From Alistipes sp. (lineage in GTDB: Bacteria; Bacteroidota; Bacteroidia; Bacteroidales; Rikenellaceae), in contig JAGAPT010000019.1 in assembly GCA_017623115.1 (NCBI GenBank), positions 1-39,447 on the forward strand: a stretch of DNA of 39,447 nucleotides. The letters run 5' to 3'. Below are positions 25,632 through 33,841 of the stretch, piece after piece. Under the pieces are notes generated by a model. It was not told the origin of the DNA. It ran no database searches and saw nothing but the letters and a program-made list of their open reading frames with translations. A program made the translations under genes and the position numbers. Within the stretch, counting starts at the first letter, position 1, and every line of letters starts with the position of its first letter.

Positions 25632-26864
25632 TTACTCTTCAAACTCGGCTTGCAGAATCTCTACAACCTTCTGTGCCTGCTCTACCTCGAGGTCGGCACG
25701 TGCGGCAATCTCCTCAACAGGGAGCTCCAGCACACTCTTGGCCGTGTCGCAACCTGCGTTGCGCAGTGCCTCGATAATCCAGCCCTCGATTTCGTCCGAG
25801 AACTCCGTCAGTGCTACGTCCTCCTCCTCAACTTCGCGGTATACGTCGATGTCGTAACCGGTGAGCATCTTCGAGAGACGGATGTTCAGACCACCCTTAC
25901 CGATAGCGAGCGATACCTGATCGGGCTTGAGGTAAACCGAAGCGGTCTTCTTCTCCTCGTCAAGGGTAATCGACGAGATTTTTGCAGGGTTGAGCGAACG
26001 CTGAATCAGGAGCGACGTGTTGGCCGTGTAGTTCACTACGTCGATATTCTCGTTGCGCAGCTCCTTGACCACCGAGTAGATGCGCGAACCCTTCATGCCG
26101 ACGCAAGCTCCTACCGGGTCGATGCGGTCGTCGTAGGACTCTACGGCTACCTTGGCACGCTCGCCGGGGATGCGGACAATCTTCTTGATGGTAATCAGAC
26201 CATCGAAAATCTCGGGTACCTCCTGCTCGAAGAGACGCTCCAGGAACTGGGGTGCCGTGCGCGACAGAATGATGCGGGGTTGGTTGTTGTTCATCTCCAC
26301 CGACTTCACGATAGCCTTAATCGTATCGCCCTTGCGGTAGAAGTCGTTGGGAATCTGCTCGCTCTTGGGCAGCAGCAACTCGTTCTCATCGTCATCGAGA
26401 ATCAGCACCTCACGCTTCCATACCTGGTATACCTCGCCCGTAACGATTTCGCCAACCTTCTCCGAGTACTTCTCGTAGAGGGCAGCCTTCTCCAGGTCGA
26501 GGATGCGCGATGCCAGGTTCTGGCGCAGCGACAACACCGTGCGACGACCAAATTGTGCAAAGTTCACCTGGTCGGCATACTCGTCGCCAATCTCATAGGT
26601 GGGGTCGATGGCCTTCACCTCCGACACAGCGATTTGGCAATTCGGGTTCTCTACCGCACCATCCTCTACCACCTCGCGGTTGCGCCAGATTTCGAGGTCG
26701 CCCTTCTCGGGATTGATAATCACGTCGAAGTTCTCGTCCGTTTCGTACTGCTTCTGCAGGGCGTGACGGAAGACATCCTCCAATACGCCAATCATCGTTG
26801 CTTTGTCGATGTTTTTCAGCTCTTTGAACTCGGCAAAGTTGCTGATTAAGTTAAGATTGTCCAT
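25632..26864 (-). CDS. nusA: Transcription termination/antitermination protein NusA
   Basis: I chose ATG at 26864 (MDNLNLISNFAEFKEL); the longer frame to 26936 adds 24 Lys/Arg-rich residues encoded inside or near the repeat array and is not expected in NusA. The product is 410 aa. The N-terminal RNA-polymerase-binding domain is followed by S1 (VGEIVTGEVYQVWKREVLI), and two KH domains (GACVGMKGSRI, LAIGKGGLNIRLSKML). A short acidic C-terminal tail is present instead of the long repeats of Escherichia coli. It modulates pausing and termination. It lies between the repeat array and infB. Confidence 0.97.
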   Translation of the reverse strand: MDNLNLISNFAEFKELKNIDKATMIGVLEDVFRHALQKQYETDENFDVIINPEKGDLEIWRNREVVEDGAVENPNCQIAVSEVKAIDPTYEIGDEYADQVNFAQFGRRTVLSLRQNLASRILDLEKAALYEKYSEKVGEIVTGEVYQVWKREVLILDDDENELLLPKSEQIPNDFYRKGDTIKAIVKSVEMNNNQPRIILSRTAPQFLERLFEQEVPEIFDGLITIKKIVRIPGERAKVAVESYDDRIDPVGACVGMKGSRIYSVVKELRNENIDVVNYTANTSLLIQRSLNPAKISSITLDEEKKTASVYLKPDQVSLAIGKGGLNIRLSKMLTGYDIDVYREVEEEDVALTEFSDEIEGWIIEALRNAGCDTAKSVLELPVEEIAARADLEVEQAQKVVEILQAEFEE

Positions 26865-26922
26865 TGTTTTTTTAGTTTTTATTTTTTTTCTTGTTCGTTG
26901 TTCTTGCTTCTTTGTTGTGAAG

Positions 26923-27097
26923 TAGTCGCCCGCCACTCACTGAAGTTGCCTGCTGCCCTCTGATAGTCGCCCGCCACTCACTGAAGTTGCCTGCTGCCCT
27001 CTGATAGTCGCCCGCCACTCACTGAAGTTGCCTGCTGCCCTCTGATAGTCGCCCGCCACTCACTGAAGTTGCCTGCCGCCCTTTGATAGTCGCCCGC
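26923..27097 (-). repeat. 41-bp tandem repeat between rimP and nusA
   Basis: Units start at 26923, 26964, 27005 and 27046. The first three are identical, the fourth has two changes, and a partial fifth covers 27087-27097 next to the rimP stop (27104). Since 41 is not a multiple of 3 and the sense strand has stop codons in the unit, it is not translated as one frame. It would be transcribed in the rimP-nusA-infB message. No other promoter or terminator is evident within it. Confidence 0.95.
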
Positions 27098-27103
27098 AGA
27101 CTG

Positions 27104-27571
27104 CTATTTGAAGTCCAGCCACTCGGCGGTCGACTTAATCTCCTCGAAAGGGTAGGTGCGCGTAACCGTTACCAGCTGCTTGCGCTTTTTACCCTCTACG
27201 ACCTGCTTCTCCTCGTAGGAGAGGGTAATGGCCTCTTCGGTTACCTCGTCCAGCTTGGCTAACACCTTGATGCCGTTCTTGAGGATAACCTCCACCGAAC
27301 GGCTAACCAATTTGCGATATTGACGCAGCGTGGCGAGGGGTTCTCCGATGCCGGCCGACATGACCGTCAACTCGAAATCCTCCTTCTCGCGATCCAACTC
27401 GGCCTCGATGGCGCGACTCAGGGTGATGCACTGCTCGATATCGACCGACGTGTCGCTGTCGATGATGAGCTCTACCTCGTTCGAGGGGGATATTTTGCAC
27501 CCTACGATGAAGCGGTCCGAGCCCTCGAGATGACGCTCGGCAATCGCTGTAATCTGTTCTTTATCAATCAT
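27104..27571 (-). CDS. rimP: Ribosome maturation factor RimP
   Basis: The 155-aa product has the two RimP domains: N-terminal with RFIVGCKISPSNEVELIIDSD and the helix QCITLSRAIEAEL, then GIGEPLATLRQYRKLVSRSVEVIL-like, and an SH3-like C-terminal half (LAKLDEVTEEAITLSYEEK). It assists 30S subunit maturation. It heads the conserved rimP-nusA-infB order, with a promoter at 27645-27676 and a leader hairpin at 27606-27625. Confidence 0.96.
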   Translation of the reverse strand: MIDKEQITAIAERHLEGSDRFIVGCKISPSNEVELIIDSDTSVDIEQCITLSRAIEAELDREKEDFELTVMSAGIGEPLATLRQYRKLVSRSVEVILKNGIKVLAKLDEVTEEAITLSYEEKQVVEGKKRKQLVTVTRTYPFEEIKSTAEWLDFK

Positions 27572-27605
27572 TTTGCTTGGCTTTGTTTCGATGTTTCTAC
27601 AACAA

Positions 27606-27625
27606 AAGGCCGCTTTAGGGCGGCC
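27606..27625 (-). promoter_or_regulatory. Leader hairpin of the rimP operon
   Basis: A perfect 7-bp stem (AGGCCGC with GCGGCCT) and 6-base loop is followed on the minus strand by TTTTGTTG. It lies in the transcribed leader between the promoter and the rimP start, so it could act as an attenuator, perhaps NusA-sensitive. Confidence 0.45.
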
Positions 27626-27644
27626 TCCTGTCGGTTTTGATAGT

Positions 27645-27676
27645 GCAAATATACGACAAAAGTTTCACACTACCAA
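27645..27676 (-). promoter_or_regulatory. Promoter of the rimP-nusA-infB operon
   Basis: The minus strand has TATATTTG (27645-27652) with TTG (27674-27676) 21 bases upstream, fitting the Bacteroidota promoter pattern. The start would be near 27638. Confidence 0.6.
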
Positions 27677-27687
27677 GCATTTATTGT

Positions 27688-27724
27688 AAAAAAAAGCAGC
27701 ATTGCCTGTTCGCAATGCTGCTTT
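27688..27724 (-). terminator. Terminator of the lpxC/fabZ-lpxA operon
   Basis: Minus strand: AAAGCAGCATTGC, 6-base loop, GCAATGCTGCTTT, then a run of T. This perfect 13-bp stem lies 23 bases after the lpxA stop. Confidence 0.92.
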
Positions 27725-27747
27725 GTATCCCACTTCGTTGCCGGCTC

Positions 27748-28527
27748 TTAACGGAACGGCTTGATGATGCCACGCTTCGAGGCACGGATGAAGTCGATGA
27801 GCATGTCGCGCTCCTTCGATTGGGGCACCGTGCGCTCCACCTCGTCACATGCTTGTGCGTAGTTCATGTCGCTCTGGAAGAGGATGCGGGCCGAATCCTG
27901 AATGGCCTTGATCTGCTCCTCCGTGAAGCCGCGACGCGACAGTCCAACCTTGTTTAGACCGGCATAGCGGGGCGGCTCGGCGTTGCGGACGATGATGTAG
28001 GGGGGCACATCTTGCGACAGGCCGGTCATACCCTGAATCATGGCGTGGTCGCCAATCGTACACCATTGGTGAACGGCCACGTGGCCACCGATGACCACCC
28101 AGTCGCCTATGGTTACCTCGCCGGCCAGCGATACGCGGTTGGCAATGACGCAGTGGCTACCCACCACGTCGTCGTGTGCCACGTGTACATAGGCCATCAG
28201 GAGGTTGTGGCTGCCCACGACGGTCTTGCCCTTCGAGGCCGTACCACGGCTGATGGTTACACACTCACGAATATCGTTATAGTCGCCAATCTCGGCGGTG
28301 GTTACCTCTCCGGCAAATTTCAAATCCTGGGGCAGACACGAAATCGAGGCTGCGGTGTGGATTTTGCACCCTTTGCCGATGCGGGCACCATCGTGAATCA
28401 CGGCACCGGGGCCAATCCAGCAGTCATCACCGATGACAACGTCGCCGGCGATGTAGGCAAAAGGCTCTACAGTTACGTTTTGACCCAATTTGGCATCGGG
28501 ATGAACGTAGGCTAAATTGCTAATCAT
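27748..28527 (-). CDS. lpxA: UDP-N-acetylglucosamine acyltransferase
   Basis: The 259-aa protein is built of left-handed beta-helix hexapeptide repeats (VVIGDDCWIGPGAVI-type). The catalytic His is His118 in YVHVAHDDVVGSHC, matching the AHD of Escherichia coli LpxA, and the C-terminal helical domain starts at GLNKVGLSRRGF. It adds the first acyl chain to UDP-GlcNAc in lipid A synthesis. It lies 33 bases after lpxC-fabZ, in the usual Bacteroidota order. Confidence 0.97.
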   Translation of the reverse strand: MISNLAYVHPDAKLGQNVTVEPFAYIAGDVVIGDDCWIGPGAVIHDGARIGKGCKIHTAASISCLPQDLKFAGEVTTAEIGDYNDIRECVTISRGTASKGKTVVGSHNLLMAYVHVAHDDVVGSHCVIANRVSLAGEVTIGDWVVIGGHVAVHQWCTIGDHAMIQGMTGLSQDVPPYIIVRNAEPPRYAGLNKVGLSRRGFTEEQIKAIQDSARILFQSDMNYAQACDEVERTVPQSKERDMLIDFIRASKRGIIKPFR

Positions 28528-28560
28528 GGTTTCTTGGGGTTAAAATAGTTGATACGATCT

Positions 28561-29946
28561 TTACTGTTTGTTTTTGACGACCTGCGCCATCAGCACACCC
28601 TCGCAGGCGAGTTGTCCACCGACAAAGGCTTTACCCTCGGCCAGACAGACGCCTCGACGAATCGGTTCGAGCAGGCGCACCTCGAATTGGAGTTGGTCGC
28701 CCGGCACGACCTTGCGCTTGAACTTCACCTCTTCGAGTTTCATGAAGTAGGTGGAGTAGCGCTCGGGGTCGGGTACGTTGTTCAGAATCATGATGCCGGC
28801 ACATTGCGCCATCGCCTCCACGATGAGCACACCCGGCATGACGGGCTCCTCGGGGAAGTGTCCCGTGAAGAAGGGCTCGTTCATCGTTACGTTCTTGATG
28901 CCGGCTACCGACTCTTTATCGCAATGGAAGATACGGTCTACGAGCAGGAACGGCGGACGATGGGGAAGCAATTTGCGGATGTCGGTGATGTCGAGCAGGG
29001 CAGGTTTCTTCGGGTCGTACTTGAAGCGGGGCTTCTCGCCGGCCGAACGGATGCGCTGCTTGAGCTGTTTCATGAACTCCGAGTTGGCGTAGTGTCCCGG
29101 GCGGGTAGCCCATACACGACCCTTGATGCGCATGCCGAGCAGGGCGAAGTCGCCCAGCAGGTCGAGCAACTTGTGGCGTGCCAGCTCGTTGTTGAAACGC
29201 AGCTCGGTCATGTAGCCACGCTCGATGTGCAGGCCGGGCTTGTTGAAGAGACGGCGCAGGTGCTCCTGAGTCTCCTCCGATACCTCGTTCTCGACCACTA
29301 CGATGGCGTTGTCCAAATCACCACCCTTAATCAGATTCATCTTCAGCAGCGGCTCCAGCTCGTGCAACATGACGAAGGTGCGACAGGGAGCCAATTTCTC
29401 ACGGTAGTTGTCCGTGGGGTTGAAGGTACCGTATTGGTTGCCGATGACCTTCGAGTTGTAGTCTACATGGAGCGATACGGAGAACTCATCGTCGGGGTAG
29501 AGGATGATGGCCACGCCCTTTTCGGGAATCGTGTAGACCATCTTTTCGGTAACGTGGAAATAGTGACGTTCGGCGGCTTGCTCCTCTACGCCTACCTCCT
29601 CGATGGCGGCGGCGTATTCGCGTGCCGAACCATCCATGATGGGGGCCTCGGGGCCGTCAATATCGACCAGTGCGTTATCTACACCCAGGGTCCAGAGAGC
29701 CGACATCAGGTGCTCGATGGTGCTGACGCGGGCAGCACCCAACTCGATGGTCGTGCCACGAGATGTGTCGGTAACATAGTCGCACAAAGCGGGAACGGTG
29801 GGCTGTCCTTCGAGGTCGATGCGACGGAATACGATGCCGTGTCCGGGCGCAGCAGGATGGACAGTCATGGTCACACGGACACCCGTGTGCAGGCCGTGGC
29901 CTGCGAAGGTAATGGGGGCCTTCAGTGTCTGTTGTTTCGTTGACAT
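28561..29946 (-). CDS. lpxC-fabZ: Bifunctional LpxC deacetylase / FabZ dehydratase fusion
   Basis: The start is ATG at 29946 ([16 protein letters not shown]); the longer frame upstream runs through the promoter region. The product is 461 aa. LpxC occupies about 1-305, with zinc ligands His79 (TIEHLMSAL), His258 and Asp262 ([11 protein letters not shown]) and catalytic His285 (RPGHYAN). FabZ follows from [14 protein letters not shown] (about 326), with His363 ([12 protein letters not shown]) and Glu377 (VEAMAQ). LpxC commits UDP-acyl-GlcNAc to lipid A; FabZ dehydrates 3-hydroxyacyl-ACP. The fusion is known in Bacteroidota. Confidence 0.97.
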   Translation of the reverse strand: MSTKQQTLKAPITFAGHGLHTGVRVTMTVHPAAPGHGIVFRRIDLEGQPTVPALCDYVTDTSRGTTIELGAARVSTIEHLMSALWTLGVDNALVDIDGPEAPIMDGSAREYAAAIEEVGVEEQAAERHYFHVTEKMVYTIPEKGVAIILYPDDEFSVSLHVDYNSKVIGNQYGTFNPTDNYREKLAPCRTFVMLHELEPLLKMNLIKGGDLDNAIVVVENEVSEETQEHLRRLFNKPGLHIERGYMTELRFNNELARHKLLDLLGDFALLGMRIKGRVWATRPGHYANSEFMKQLKQRIRSAGEKPRFKYDPKKPALLDITDIRKLLPHRPPFLLVDRIFHCDKESVAGIKNVTMNEPFFTGHFPEEPVMPGVLIVEAMAQCAGIMILNNVPDPERYSTYFMKLEEVKFKRKVVPGDQLQFEVRLLEPIRRGVCLAEGKAFVGGQLACEGVLMAQVVKNKQ

Positions 29947-29975
29947 TTTCCTTAAACTTGGTTTCTTAAATTTGT

Positions 29976-30007
29976 CAAAGATACAAAATCTTATGTGGAA
30001 AACCAAA
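29976..30007 (-). promoter_or_regulatory. Promoter of the lpxC-fabZ-lpxA operon
   Basis: The minus strand has TTTG (30004-30007), 20 bases, then TATCTTTG (29976-29983), the exact Bacteroidota consensus layout; the ATG is 29 bases further. Confidence 0.75.
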
Positions 30008-30109
30008 TTTTTTCCGCACGACCTGCTCGAAGGAGGGATGAGATGTCGATTGAGTGGGATGGATGAAGAAAAATGCGTGCCAAGTGGTGTAACTCTCCGA
30101 AAAAAAATG

Positions 30110-30117
30110 TAAATTTG
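30110..30117 (+). promoter_or_regulatory. -7 promoter element for the TonB-like gene
   Basis: TAAATTTG matches TAnnTTTG, 30 bases before the ATG at 30148. There is no TTTG at -33. Confidence 0.5.
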
Positions 30118-30147
30118 CTCCTTGATAGCAATCCAAATTGCAATACG

Positions 30148-30987
30148 ATGGACTCCCAAATGCACCATAAGTCTCCACATCCGGCTTCGACCGACCCTGC
30201 TGCGGCACCGCGTCCGCGTCGACGTCGTCGGCTCGACCTGCCCTTCGACAACCGTCGTGAGGATGCCGGCGAGTGGACCTATCGCCATCGTATTGGTCTG
30301 TGTGTGACGCTCATTGCCTATCTGCTACTGATGATTGGCTTCGTCTCGTCGAAGATTGTAGTGGGTAAACGCAATGCCATGCAGGGGATGTATATCGACC
30401 TGGAAACCTTGGCCGAACTCGAAGCCGAGCGCGATCGTTTGCAGCGTGAAATCGAGGAGAAGATGCAACGTGAGCAGACCGATTGGAGTGCGGTACGCAA
30501 CCGTATCTCGAACGAAAATGCTACGGATGAGCGACTGCAGGATGATCGTGGCACGAATGCTGCGGCACTGAATGACGCTGCGGCCGAAGCGGTCGAGCGT
30601 ATGAAGGCCAATCGGGATGCCTGGGAGCAGGGACTGGCCGAGGAGGAGGCCATTCGCAATCAGGCGGGGAACGAGAAGAACTCCGAAGAGCGACGGGATG
30701 CCAAGGTTAAGGGGAGCGTGACGGTGTCATTCTCGCTGACCAACCCCGTGCGCCACTCCCGCTACCTGCATATTCCGGCCTACCAATGCGAGGCCGGAGG
30801 TGAGGTCGTCGTCCAGATTACGGTCGACAACAGCGGTGAAGTGGTGGCTGCTCGTGTGCGCTCGGGAGGTGATGAGTGTATGCGTGAAACGGCTTTGCAG
30901 GCGGCACGTCGCTCGACCTTCAATATTGATCCATCGGCTCCTTCACGACAGGTGGGAACAATTACCTATCTCTTTATTCCGCAATAA
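30148..30987 (+). CDS. TonB-like single-span envelope protein
   Basis: I chose ATG at 30148 (MDSQMHHKSPH) because the earlier frame starts before the -7 element. The 279-aa product has an Arg-rich cytoplasmic segment (PRPRRRRRLDLP), one membrane span (about 50-68, IGLCVTLIAYLLLMIGFV), a charged coiled-coil-like region (about 80-200) and a C-terminal domain with GGEVVVQITVDNSGEVVAARV and VGTITYLFIPQ, like the TonB C-terminal fold. Such proteins link inner-membrane energy to the outer membrane. No exbB/exbD genes are nearby. Confidence 0.7.
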   Translation: MDSQMHHKSPHPASTDPAAAPRPRRRRRLDLPFDNRREDAGEWTYRHRIGLCVTLIAYLLLMIGFVSSKIVVGKRNAMQGMYIDLETLAELEAERDRLQREIEEKMQREQTDWSAVRNRISNENATDERLQDDRGTNAAALNDAAAEAVERMKANRDAWEQGLAEEEAIRNQAGNEKNSEERRDAKVKGSVTVSFSLTNPVRHSRYLHIPAYQCEAGGEVVVQITVDNSGEVVAARVRSGGDECMRETALQAARRSTFNIDPSAPSRQVGTITYLFIPQ

Positions 30988-31014
30988 CAGCCATCGGCAT
31001 AAATCATAGCAACG

Positions 31015-32964
31015 ATGAACAACAAGTACACGCTTCCCGAAGATGGTGGATTGGTTTTAGGCTCGACCCCGCGCGACATTCTGCGTCGCTACGAGCGTCT
31101 GCGCACCCAGGTCTACGAAAACGAGTATCGAGGTGTGCAGCATGTGGCCGATTTAATCGTGAAGGCCATCCGCAACTACAACGAGGTTTTCCTGCCGAAT
31201 GAGATTTACGAGGACCAGCAACCCTTCGTGCTGGGGTTGACTACGGGGCGTACCCCCATCGGCCTCTATCGTGAGTTGGTGCGTCGCTATGAGGCGGGCG
31301 AGGTGTCGTTCCGGAACGTAGCGGTCTTCTCGCTCGACGAATTTTACCCGATAGCCCCTACCGAGCCGCAGAGTCGCAACTATCGTATCCGCGAGGAGCT
31401 GCTCAACCACATCGATATCCTCCCCGAGAATATCCATATGCCCGATGCAACGATCTCCGAGGAGCGCATTTCGGCCTATGCCGAGAGTTACGATCGTGCT
31501 GCCCGCAAAATCGACTTGATGATTATCGGTTTGGGTGAAGATGGACAAATCGGCTTCAACGAGCCGGGATCCTATGTCAAGTCGCACACCCGTTTGGTGC
31601 AGTTGTCGCACAATACACGCATGTTGCAGTCGAAGGCCTTTTCGGGGCTGGAGCATACTCCCCGTATGGCCATTACGATGGGTATCGACACCATTATGCG
31701 TGCCGAGCGCATCGTGTTGATGGCATGGGGTGAGCAGAAGGCTCCGATTATCCGTCGGGTGGTCGAGGGCGAAATTTCCGATCAGGTGCCGGCCTCCTAC
31801 CTGCAGGAGCATGCCAATATCGAAGTGGTCATCGACCGCAGTGCTGCCAGCCAACTCATCCGTGAGCAGACTCCGTGGATGGTCGGCTCGTGCCATTGGA
31901 CACCGAAATTTACCCGCAAAGCGGTGATGTGGCTCTGCCAGCAGGTGCAGAAGCCGATACTGAAACTTACTTATAAAGATTATATCGACCACTCGCTTTT
32001 CGAACTGCTGGAGCAGGGAAAGAGCTATGCGCAAATCAATATCGAGGTCTTCAACGACCTGCAACACACCATCACGGGATGGCCGGGCGGCAAACCCAAT
32101 GCCGACGATACTACCCGCCCCGTGAAGTCGACTCCCTATCCGAAGCGGGTGTTGATTTTCTCGCCCCATCCCGACGATGATGTCATCGGCATGGGTGGCA
32201 CCTTCATCCGCCTGGTGCAACAGCAACACGAAGTGCACGTTGCCTATCAAACCTCGGGTAATCGGGGTGTGCAGGACGATGTGGTGATGCAGAATGTCAA
32301 TACGGCACGCCAGATGGGCTTTGGCGACCGCGTGCGTGAGGTGAGCCGACTGATTGCCGAGAAACGGGTAGGGGAGCCCGAGCCCGAGGCGTTGCGCCAT
32401 CTGAAAGGAGGCATCCGTCGTGCCGAAGCGCAGGCGGCTGTACGCACCTTCGGCCTTGATCCGGGCACACACTCTCATTTCCTCGACCTCCCCTTCTATG
32501 ATACGGGGGCGGTCAAAAAGAGCCCGCTGACCGATGAGGATGTAGCACCGGTGGTTGCTATCCTGCGGGAGCTTCAGCCTCACCAAATCTATGCTGCCGG
32601 CGATTTGAGTGACCCGCATGGCACGCATCGACAATGCCTCGAAGCTCTTTTGCGGGCATTGGAAGAGACGGCCGAGGAGTCGTGGCGCAAGGAGTGCCAT
32701 CTGTGGCTCTATCGTGGCTCGTGGGTCGAATGGGACTTGTCGATGGTCGATATGGCTGTGCCGTTGTCGCCCGACGAGTTGCAGCGCAAGCGTCACGCCA
32801 TCTACCGCCACCTCTCGCAGAAGGATGCTCCGGTGTTGGCCGAATCCGAGACACGCGAATGTTGGCAGCGTGTCGAGGAGCGCAACCAGCAGACCGCCGA
32901 ACTGTATGATGCGCTGGGTCTTCCCGAGTATCAGGCTATCGAGGTCTTTGTCAAGATGTTCTAA
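31015..32964 (+). CDS. NagB-like / PIG-L (LmbE) fusion protein
   Basis: The 649-aa protein has an N-terminal NagB-like domain (about 30-300) and a C-terminal PIG-L/LmbE-type deacetylase domain (about 375-600) with the metal motif SPHPDDD (383-389, His385, Asp387, Asp388) and the later DPHGTH. In the NagB half the sugar-phosphate loop LGLTTGRTP and LDEF (Asp108) are present, but GEDGQIGFNEP has Gln178 where the deaminase has catalytic His. Deaminase activity may thus be lost, while the deacetylase site looks intact. It is followed 18 bases later by canonical nagB, so a role in amino-sugar use is inferred. Confidence 0.85.
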   Translation: MNNKYTLPEDGGLVLGSTPRDILRRYERLRTQVYENEYRGVQHVADLIVKAIRNYNEVFLPNEIYEDQQPFVLGLTTGRTPIGLYRELVRRYEAGEVSFRNVAVFSLDEFYPIAPTEPQSRNYRIREELLNHIDILPENIHMPDATISEERISAYAESYDRAARKIDLMIIGLGEDGQIGFNEPGSYVKSHTRLVQLSHNTRMLQSKAFSGLEHTPRMAITMGIDTIMRAERIVLMAWGEQKAPIIRRVVEGEISDQVPASYLQEHANIEVVIDRSAASQLIREQTPWMVGSCHWTPKFTRKAVMWLCQQVQKPILKLTYKDYIDHSLFELLEQGKSYAQINIEVFNDLQHTITGWPGGKPNADDTTRPVKSTPYPKRVLIFSPHPDDDVIGMGGTFIRLVQQQHEVHVAYQTSGNRGVQDDVVMQNVNTARQMGFGDRVREVSRLIAEKRVGEPEPEALRHLKGGIRRAEAQAAVRTFGLDPGTHSHFLDLPFYDTGAVKKSPLTDEDVAPVVAILRELQPHQIYAAGDLSDPHGTHRQCLEALLRALEETAEESWRKECHLWLYRGSWVEWDLSMVDMAVPLSPDELQRKRHAIYRHLSQKDAPVLAESETRECWQRVEERNQQTAELYDALGLPEYQAIEVFVKMF

Positions 32965-32982
32965 TCCTTAATAGAAATAGTT

Positions 32983-33774
32983 ATGCGTTTAATTATTGAA
33001 AATGACCCGCAACAAGTAGCCCGCTGGGCTGCCGACTATATCATCCAGGCCATTCATCGCAAGGCTGCTACGAGCGAGGCTCCCTTTGTATTGGGGCTGC
33101 CGACAGGCTCCACGCCCTTGGCAACCTATCGTGAGCTGGTACGTCGCTACCAACTGGGCGAGGTGTCGTTTGCCAATGTCATCACCTTCAACATGGACGA
33201 GTATGTGGGACTGCCCGAAGAGCACCCCGAGAGCTACCACTCCTTTATGTGGAATAACCTCTTCTCGCACGTGGATATCAAGCGTGAGCATGTCCATATC
33301 CTGAATGGCAATGCGGTGGATTTGGAGGCCGAATGTGCTGCCTACGAGGAGGCCATTGTGGCTGCAGGCGGTATCGACCTCTTTATGGGCGGTATCGGTG
33401 AAGATGGCCACATCGCCTTCAACGAACCCTTCTCGTCGATGTCGTCACGCACGCGCTGCAAGACGCTGAATGCCGATACGATTCGTGTCAATTCCCGCTT
33501 CTTCGAGGGTGATATCCGACAAGTACCCAAGATGGCTTTGACGGTGGGTGTTGCTACGGTTTGTGATGCTCGTGAGGTGATGATTCTGGCATCGGGCCCG
33601 AAGAAGGCGCGTGCCGTGCAGATGGGTGTTGAGGGTGCCTATTCGCATGTGTGGACCATCACTGCGCTGCAAACCCACCCGAAGGGTATCCTGGTGTGTG
33701 ATGAGGCGGCCTGTGACGAACTCAAAGTTTCGACCTATCGCTACTTCAAGGATATTGAGAAGAACAACCTGTAA
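32983..33774 (+). CDS. nagB: Glucosamine-6-phosphate deaminase
   Basis: The 263-aa product has the expected catalytic residues at the Escherichia coli positions: Asp72 (FNMDEYVG), Asp141 and His143 (GEDGHIAFNEP), and Glu148. It converts glucosamine-6-phosphate to fructose-6-phosphate and ammonia. It follows the NagB-like/PIG-L fusion and is the last gene before the shared terminator. Confidence 0.97.
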   Translation: MRLIIENDPQQVARWAADYIIQAIHRKAATSEAPFVLGLPTGSTPLATYRELVRRYQLGEVSFANVITFNMDEYVGLPEEHPESYHSFMWNNLFSHVDIKREHVHILNGNAVDLEAECAAYEEAIVAAGGIDLFMGGIGEDGHIAFNEPFSSMSSRTRCKTLNADTIRVNSRFFEGDIRQVPKMALTVGVATVCDAREVMILASGPKKARAVQMGVEGAYSHVWTITALQTHPKGILVCDEAACDELKVSTYRYFKDIEKNNL

Positions 33775-33790
33775 GGTTGAAAAGCATAAA

Positions 33791-33828
33791 AGAGGGGGGT
33801 CGGCAAAAATCGCCGACCCCCTCTTTTT
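33791..33828. terminator. Bidirectional terminator between nagB and araB
   Basis: A 13-bp GC-rich stem (AGAGGGGGTCGGC with its complement, one bulged G) with T-run on the right and A-rich sequence on the left serves the two convergent operons. It begins 16 bases after nagB and ends 13 bases before the araB stop. Confidence 0.92.
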
Positions 33829-33841
33829 GGTATTAGGCTGG

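Noticed and set aside
26865-26936. Longer nusA start adding 24 residues
   Set aside because: The extra residues are Lys/Thr-rich, overlap the AT-rich leader and the repeat edge, and are not part of NusA.
29947-30288. Longer lpxC start adding 114 residues
   Set aside because: It runs through the promoter at 29976-30007 and into the opposite gene; ATG at 29946 gives the normal LpxC N-terminus.
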